Below are positions 60,229 to 64,000 of a DNA stretch of 64,000 bases, piece after piece. Position 1 is the stretch's first letter; each line of letters starts with the position of its first letter. Below the pieces are notes generated by a model, which saw only the letters and a list, made by a program, of their open reading frames with translations, did not search any database and was not told the DNA's origin. Source of the DNA: Variovorax guangxiensis (GTDB taxonomy: Bacteria; Pseudomonadota; Gammaproteobacteria; Burkholderiales; Burkholderiaceae_C); the NCBI RefSeq assembly GCF_003952165.1, contig NZ_RXFT01000023.1, forward strand, positions 1-64,000, read 5' to 3'. The translations under genes and the position numbers were made by a program.

Positions 60229-60930
60229 ATGAAAATACTGATCGCCGACGACCACCGGCTCGTCATCGAGGCGGTCAAAGCCAAGCTGTCGGAGCTGGAG
60301 CCCGGCATCGAATTCGTCCTGGCGATGAGCGTCGACGAATTGCTTGCCGGAGCCACCGACGACCTCGACCTGGCCCTGATCGACCTCAACATGCCCGGCG
60401 CCGACGGCCAGGCCCACATCGACGAGATCCGCCAGCGCCATCCGGCCGTGCCGGTGATCGTGCTGTCGGGCTACGAAGACCCGGCCATCATGCGCAGCGC
60501 GCTCGAGCGCGGCGTGCTCGGATTCATACCCAAGGCCTACTCTCCCGACGTGATGCTCTCGGCCGTGCGGCTGGTGCTGGCCGGCGGCGTGTACGTGCCG
60601 CCGATGATGCTGACGGCAGTGCCCCCCGGCATCGTGGCCGGCATGGCGCAGCCGGCGGGCACCGAGGCGATCGTGCGCGGCACCGGTGGTGGCGGTGGTG
60701 GCGGCACCCAGACGCTGGAGCACCTGCGCAGCGTGCTCACCGAGCGGCAGGTCGAGGTGCTGCAGCTGCTGTCGCAGGGCAAGCCCAACAAGCTGATCGG
60801 GCGCAGCCTTGGCATCAGCGAGGGCACGGTGAAGATCCACCTGGCGGCGATCTTCCGCGCGCTCAACGTGCGCAACCGCACCGAGGCGGTGGTGGCCGCC
60901 CAGGCGCTGACCGAGGCGCAGCAGGCCTGA
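60229..60930 (+). CDS. LuxR/NarL-type response regulator
   Basis: 233 residues. The receiver (1-120) has I-A-D-D-H, phosphoacceptor D52 in L-I-D-L-N-M-P-G, and a K in F-I-P-K-A-Y. A Gly-rich linker (seven Gly in a row) leads to the LuxR HTH (about 160-225; L-T-E-R-Q-V-E-V-L-Q-L-L, N-K-L-I-G-R-S-L, V-K-I-H-L). It has no adjacent kinase gene. The hybrid kinases at 2.4-7.5 kb have their own receivers but no output domain, so they could signal to this protein. The linker and site GGGGTCTATGCC upstream (60,123-60,134) invite an autoregulation test. Confidence 0.88.
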   Translation: MKILIADDHRLVIEAVKAKLSELEPGIEFVLAMSVDELLAGATDDLDLALIDLNMPGADGQAHIDEIRQRHPAVPVIVLSGYEDPAIMRSALERGVLGFIPKAYSPDVMLSAVRLVLAGGVYVPPMMLTAVPPGIVAGMAQPAGTEAIVRGTGGGGGGGTQTLEHLRSVLTERQVEVLQLLSQGKPNKLIGRSLGISEGTVKIHLAAIFRALNVRNRTEAVVAAQALTEAQQA

Positions 60931-60987
60931 GCGGCCCGGCGCTGCGTTCCCCGTCTTTTCTTCTTTTTCCTTTGCCGGGCGCCGTTG

Positions 60988-63414
60988 CTACCAGCGGTAG
61001 CTGAACTTCGCCTGCACCGCGCGCCGCTGGCCGAAGTACTGGCCGTTGCCCGCGACGTAGCTCCTGTCGGTGAGGTTGGTGGCGTTCAGCGCGAAGCTGT
61101 AGGGGCCCTGCTCGTAGCGCAGCGCCGCGTCCACCAGCGTGTAGGGCGGGTTGTAGCTGCTGTTGTCGGTGCTGGCCGGCACCTTGCCGACGTGGCGTAT
61201 GCCGCCGCCCACGCTCCAGCCTTTCAGCGCGGGGCCTCCGAAGCGGTAGTCCAGCCACAGCGAGGCGGTCTGGCGCGCCGTGTTCAGCGGTTGCTTGCCG
61301 ATCTCCGCCGGGTTCAGGCTTTGCGTGACCTTGGCGTCGAGCAGCGTGTAGCTGGCCACCAGCTTGAGCTGCTTCGTGAGCGCGGCGCGCGCCTCGAACT
61401 CGGGGCCGCGCGTGCGCACCTCGCCGATCTGCGAGACCGGGCCGATGACGAACGGGTCGAAGACGGGCGAGTTGCTCTTGCGCAGGTCGAAGACCGACAC
61501 GGTGAAGAGCGCGTCGATGCCGGGCGGCCGGTACTTCAGGCCCGCCTCGAACTGGCGGCCCAGCTCGGGTTTGAGCAGGGTGCCGTTGGGGATGGCGCCC
61601 GGCAGCGGCGTGAACGAGGTCGCGTAGCTGAAGTAGGGCGCCAGCCCGTTCGGCGCGAGGTACAGCAGGCCCGCGTTGTAGGTGGTCTTGGTGTTGGTGT
61701 CGATGCCGAAGGACGAGCTCACCAGCCGGTTGACGCTGCTGCGCGCGCGGTCCTGCCGCACCGTGAGACCCAGCGACCACGGCCCTTTGCGCATCTGGTC
61801 CTGCACGTAGAAGCCGCGCTGCGTGATGCTGTTGTCGCCCAGTCCGTTCACCGGTGGGTCTGATACAGGCTGGCCGTACACCGGCGCGAAGGCGTCGATG
61901 GAGGGCGCCGGGCCGATGCCGCCTTGCTGCGAGCTGGCCTGCCGCTGGTACTCCATGCCCATCAGCAGCGTGTGCGAGACGGCGCCGGTGCTGAAGCGGC
62001 CTTCGACCTGGGTGTCGAGCGTGCTGGTGCGGTTTCTCTCGTCGACCCGCATCACCATGCGGTCGAGCGTGCGCAGGTCGCTCTGGAAGCCGGTGCCGTA
62101 GACCTGCCGGTAGTCGATGTCGAGCCTGGCGTGGCGCGCGTTCTGCCGCAGCGTCCAGTTGTCGCTGAGCTGGTGTTCGAAGAGGTAGGTGAGCGAGAAC
62201 GCGTCGCGGTCGTAGCGGTCGTAGCCGGGCTCGCCGATGTAGCGCTCGCGCGGAATGCTGCCCCAGGGGTTGGGTGTGATGAGCGCGCTCTGCGGCCAGA
62301 TGCTCTTGGGCGTGGTGCGGTCGCGCGTGGCCTCCGCCATCAGCGTGACCTTGGTGCGCGCGGAGGGCATCCACGTGAGCGAGGGCGCGATGAAGCTGCG
62401 GTCGTCGCGGGAGTAGTCGGTCTGGCCGTCGCTGTTGCGCAGCACGCCGTTGAGCCTGAAGAGCAGGCTGCCGTCGGCGTTCATCGCGCCGCCGATGTCG
62501 AAGCTGCCCTGCCGGCGGTTGCGGTTGCCCAACGAGACGCTCACCTCGCGCACCGCCTCCGCCGAGGGCCGCTTGGACACCATGTTGATGGCCCCCCCGG
62601 GCGCCGACGGGTCGTACACCGCGCCCGGCCCCTTCAGCAGCTCGACGCGCTCCAGCGCCTGCGGCTCCACCAGCCAGCGCGTGGCGAAGCTGTTGGTGGG
62701 GAGCTTGAAGCCGTCGAGGTACTCGGCCGGCGCGAAGCCGCGCACCGTGAGCGAGGCGAAGCGCGTGTCGTAGCCCGCGACCTCGGTAAGCACGCCGGCC
62801 GAGTAGCGCAGCGACTGCTCGACGGTGTGCACGGCCTGGTCGTCCATCTGCGCGCGCGTGACCACGGTGACGGCGCGCGGGGTTTCCAGCAGCGGCGTGT
62901 CGGTGCGCGTGGCCGTGGCGCTGCGCTGCGCCACGTAGCCTTCGACCTGGCCGTCGGCGCGCTCGCCCGGCGCGTTGACGGTGAGCGTGGGCAGGATGGC
63001 GTTGGGCCCGGAGACCGCTGCGGGCGTGCCCGTGGCCTGGCGCACCGCATAGGCGCCGCTGGTGCCGGGCACGGCTTCGAGCCGGTGCGGCGAGAGCAGC
63101 TCGGCCAGGCCCTCTGCCACGGTGCGGCGGCCCTGTATGGCGGCGGCATTCTTTCCGCGCACCAGCGCCGGATCGAAGGAGAGCGTGATGCCGGCCTGCC
63201 GCGCGAAGCTGCTGAGCGCGTCTTCCAGCGCGCCGGCCGGAATGTCGAAGCTGGCGCGCGCCGGAACATCCGCCGGCTGCGCCTGCGCGCGCGCGGAATT
63301 CATGGGCGCAGCCCATCCCGCCGCGATACCCAGCAGCAGCGCGGAGAGCAGGGTGGGCCTTGTCTGCCGGAACCGCCAGAACCCGGGATGGCGGTCCGGA
63401 GAAAGGCGTCTCAA
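60988..63414 (-). CDS. TonB-dependent siderophore-type receptor with N-terminal signalling domain
   Basis: 808 residues. A signal peptide precedes an STN signalling domain (about 55-105; F-D-I-P-A-G-A-L-E-D-A-L), then a TonB box region, the plug (V-T-V-V-T-R-A-Q-M-D, G-F-A-P-A-E-Y-L-D-G) and a 22-stranded barrel ending in F-S-Y-R-W. STN receptors report ligand uptake to a FecR/FecI pair. The start is TTG overlapping the FecR stop (TTGA). No ATG lies before the mature domain, so TTG is required or the coupling is essential. It likely imports a ferric siderophore; the ligand cannot be read. It is unrelated to the T6SS except by position. Confidence 0.92.
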   Translation of the reverse strand: MRRLSPDRHPGFWRFRQTRPTLLSALLLGIAAGWAAPMNSARAQAQPADVPARASFDIPAGALEDALSSFARQAGITLSFDPALVRGKNAAAIQGRRTVAEGLAELLSPHRLEAVPGTSGAYAVRQATGTPAAVSGPNAILPTLTVNAPGERADGQVEGYVAQRSATATRTDTPLLETPRAVTVVTRAQMDDQAVHTVEQSLRYSAGVLTEVAGYDTRFASLTVRGFAPAEYLDGFKLPTNSFATRWLVEPQALERVELLKGPGAVYDPSAPGGAINMVSKRPSAEAVREVSVSLGNRNRRQGSFDIGGAMNADGSLLFRLNGVLRNSDGQTDYSRDDRSFIAPSLTWMPSARTKVTLMAEATRDRTTPKSIWPQSALITPNPWGSIPRERYIGEPGYDRYDRDAFSLTYLFEHQLSDNWTLRQNARHARLDIDYRQVYGTGFQSDLRTLDRMVMRVDERNRTSTLDTQVEGRFSTGAVSHTLLMGMEYQRQASSQQGGIGPAPSIDAFAPVYGQPVSDPPVNGLGDNSITQRGFYVQDQMRKGPWSLGLTVRQDRARSSVNRLVSSSFGIDTNTKTTYNAGLLYLAPNGLAPYFSYATSFTPLPGAIPNGTLLKPELGRQFEAGLKYRPPGIDALFTVSVFDLRKSNSPVFDPFVIGPVSQIGEVRTRGPEFEARAALTKQLKLVASYTLLDAKVTQSLNPAEIGKQPLNTARQTASLWLDYRFGGPALKGWSVGGGIRHVGKVPASTDNSSYNPPYTLVDAALRYEQGPYSFALNATNLTDRSYVAGNGQYFGQRRAVQAKFSYRW

Positions 63415-64000
63415 CGTCGCGCGACAGTCAATGTGCCTCCAGTGCCGCGGTCGAGCCGGACCGGCAGTGTGCGTACCAGCGCCTCCAGCGCGCGGCCGAC
63501 GGGGTCGGGACCGCTGAGCTGGAAGACGCCCGACACGCGCAGCGATGCCGCATCCGCGTCGCAGAGCAGCGGTGTGGCGTGGTAGCGCGCCAGCTCGGCG
63601 ATGAAGGCATCGAGCCTCATCTGCCGCGCCACCAGCGCGCCGTCGGTCCAGGCGTCGGGCTCGAAGCTGCGGTCCACGATGCGCTGGGGCGGTTGTGCCG
63701 CGCCGCCGCGCACGATGTAGCCGTCTCCCGCCTGGGCGACGACCGGCGGTGCGTCGACGGTGGTGTGGATGGCCACGCGGCCCTCGGTCATCGACAGCCG
63801 CGTCTGGTCGTCCTGCTCGCGCACACCGAAGCGCGTGCCCAGCGCCTCGAAGCGCGCGTGCGGCGTCTCGACCCAGAATGCGCGGTGGCCGAGCAGCGAG
63901 CCGCCGTCCGCGCCGGTGCGCACGAAGAGCTCGCCGCGCCGCAGCACGATGCGGCGGCGGCGCGGCGAGAAGATCACCTGCACCTCGGAGCCGGTGTTGA
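63411..64000 (-). CDS. FecR-family anti-sigma regulator (5' end outside window)
   Basis: About 196 residues visible, open to the right edge. N-T-G-S-E-V-Q-V-I-F, then R-R-I-V-L-R-R-G-E-L-F-V, F-W-V-E-T-P, and F-x-A-L-G-T-R-F are the FecR domain. A DUF4974-like C-terminus (L-R-V-S-G-V-F-Q-L) follows. FecR relays the receptor's signal through the inner membrane to an ECF sigma factor, expected just outside the window. It is coupled to the receptor by TTGA. Confidence 0.9.
   Translation of the reverse strand, partial: NTGSEVQVIFSPRRRRIVLRRGELFVRTGADGGSLLGHRAFWVETPHARFEALGTRFGVREQDDQTRLSMTEGRVAIHTTVDAPPVVAQAGDGYIVRGGAAQPPQRIVDRSFEPDAWTDGALVARQMRLDAFIAELARYHATPLLCDADAASLRVSGVFQLSGPDPVGRALEALVRTLPVRLDRGTGGTLTVARR

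Noticed and set aside
60934-60980. GCCCGGC/GCCGGGC pair as a bidirectional terminator between the regulator and receptor genes
   Set aside because: The loop would be 33 nt and the stem only 7 bp; too weak to call, although the T-rich loop is suggestive.
61924-63585. 553-codon + strand frame opposite the TonB receptor
   Set aside because: The receptor on the other strand has clear signal, plug and barrel motifs; this frame is a shadow.
1-64000. tRNA, rRNA, insertion sequences or integrase genes
   Set aside because: I saw no cloverleaf-like sequence, rRNA signature, transposase or integrase motif anywhere in the window.

Overview
The window is high-GC DNA with long codon-biased genes, many ATGA start/stop overlaps and intergenic repeats of a kind I associate with Comamonadaceae (Burkholderiales). 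Variovorax or a close relative is my best guess; this rests on gene style and repeats, not on a marker gene. About 50 kb, roughly 9.9-60 kb, is one complete type VI secretion (T6SS) locus with all thirteen core components (tssA-tssM, with Hcp as D and VgrG as I).

Left flank (1-9.8 kb): the C-terminal end of a Tli4-like T6SS immunity protein and a short hypothetical protein, an isochorismatase-like hydrolase divergent from a GlxA-type regulator, then a sensory cluster. That cluster holds two hybrid histidine kinases, one ABC-type periplasmic binding protein, and two tandem PhnD-like binding proteins. None of these genes has an obvious permease partner, so they look like sensors rather than importers. 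A LuxR-type response regulator, a plausible partner, lies at the far end of the T6SS locus (60.2 kb).

T6SS left block (+ strand, 9.9-33.1 kb): tssK, tssL (with OmpA domain), tssM, tagF, then a 0.7-kb giant inverted repeat, a PpkA-type kinase, an MltA lytic transglycosylase, a tightly packed trio (sigma-70-like protein, single-pass anti-sigma-like protein, caspase-fold protein), a diverged Hcp-like protein, tagJ, tssE, tssF, tssG and tssH (ClpV).

Effector/spike block (+ strand, 33.3-52.4 kb): two vgrG genes, each followed by adaptor-like genes (DUF2169, pentapeptide-repeat, DUF3540, DUF6484, DUF4150/PAAR-like), a beta-ketoacyl-synthase-fold protein that has lost its catalytic cysteine, a PAAR-like nuclease toxin with a beta-propeller candidate immunity protein, a TIGR02270 protein, a 55-residue two-helix membrane protein, tagH (FHA) and a PP2C phosphatase (pppA). 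Kinase, phosphatase, FHA protein and TagF together form a threonine-phosphorylation switch.

Sheath/tube block (- strand, 57.0-52.5 kb): tssA, tssB, tssC, hcp and a peptidoglycan-binding-like protein, divergent from tssJ. Beside tssJ, convergent with it, is a second TssL/TssM-like pair: a DotU protein carrying a DUF4384-like domain in place of OmpA, and a truncated TssM whose GTPase motifs are degenerate. The right edge holds a TonB-dependent siderophore-type receptor and the end of a FecR anti-sigma regulator.

The least ordinary parts are the sigma/anti-sigma/caspase trio, the degenerate TssL/TssM pair, recurrence of a DUF4384-like domain in three of the locus proteins, the catalytically dead KAS-like protein among the effector adaptors, and a strand-composition flip centred on the giant inverted repeat.
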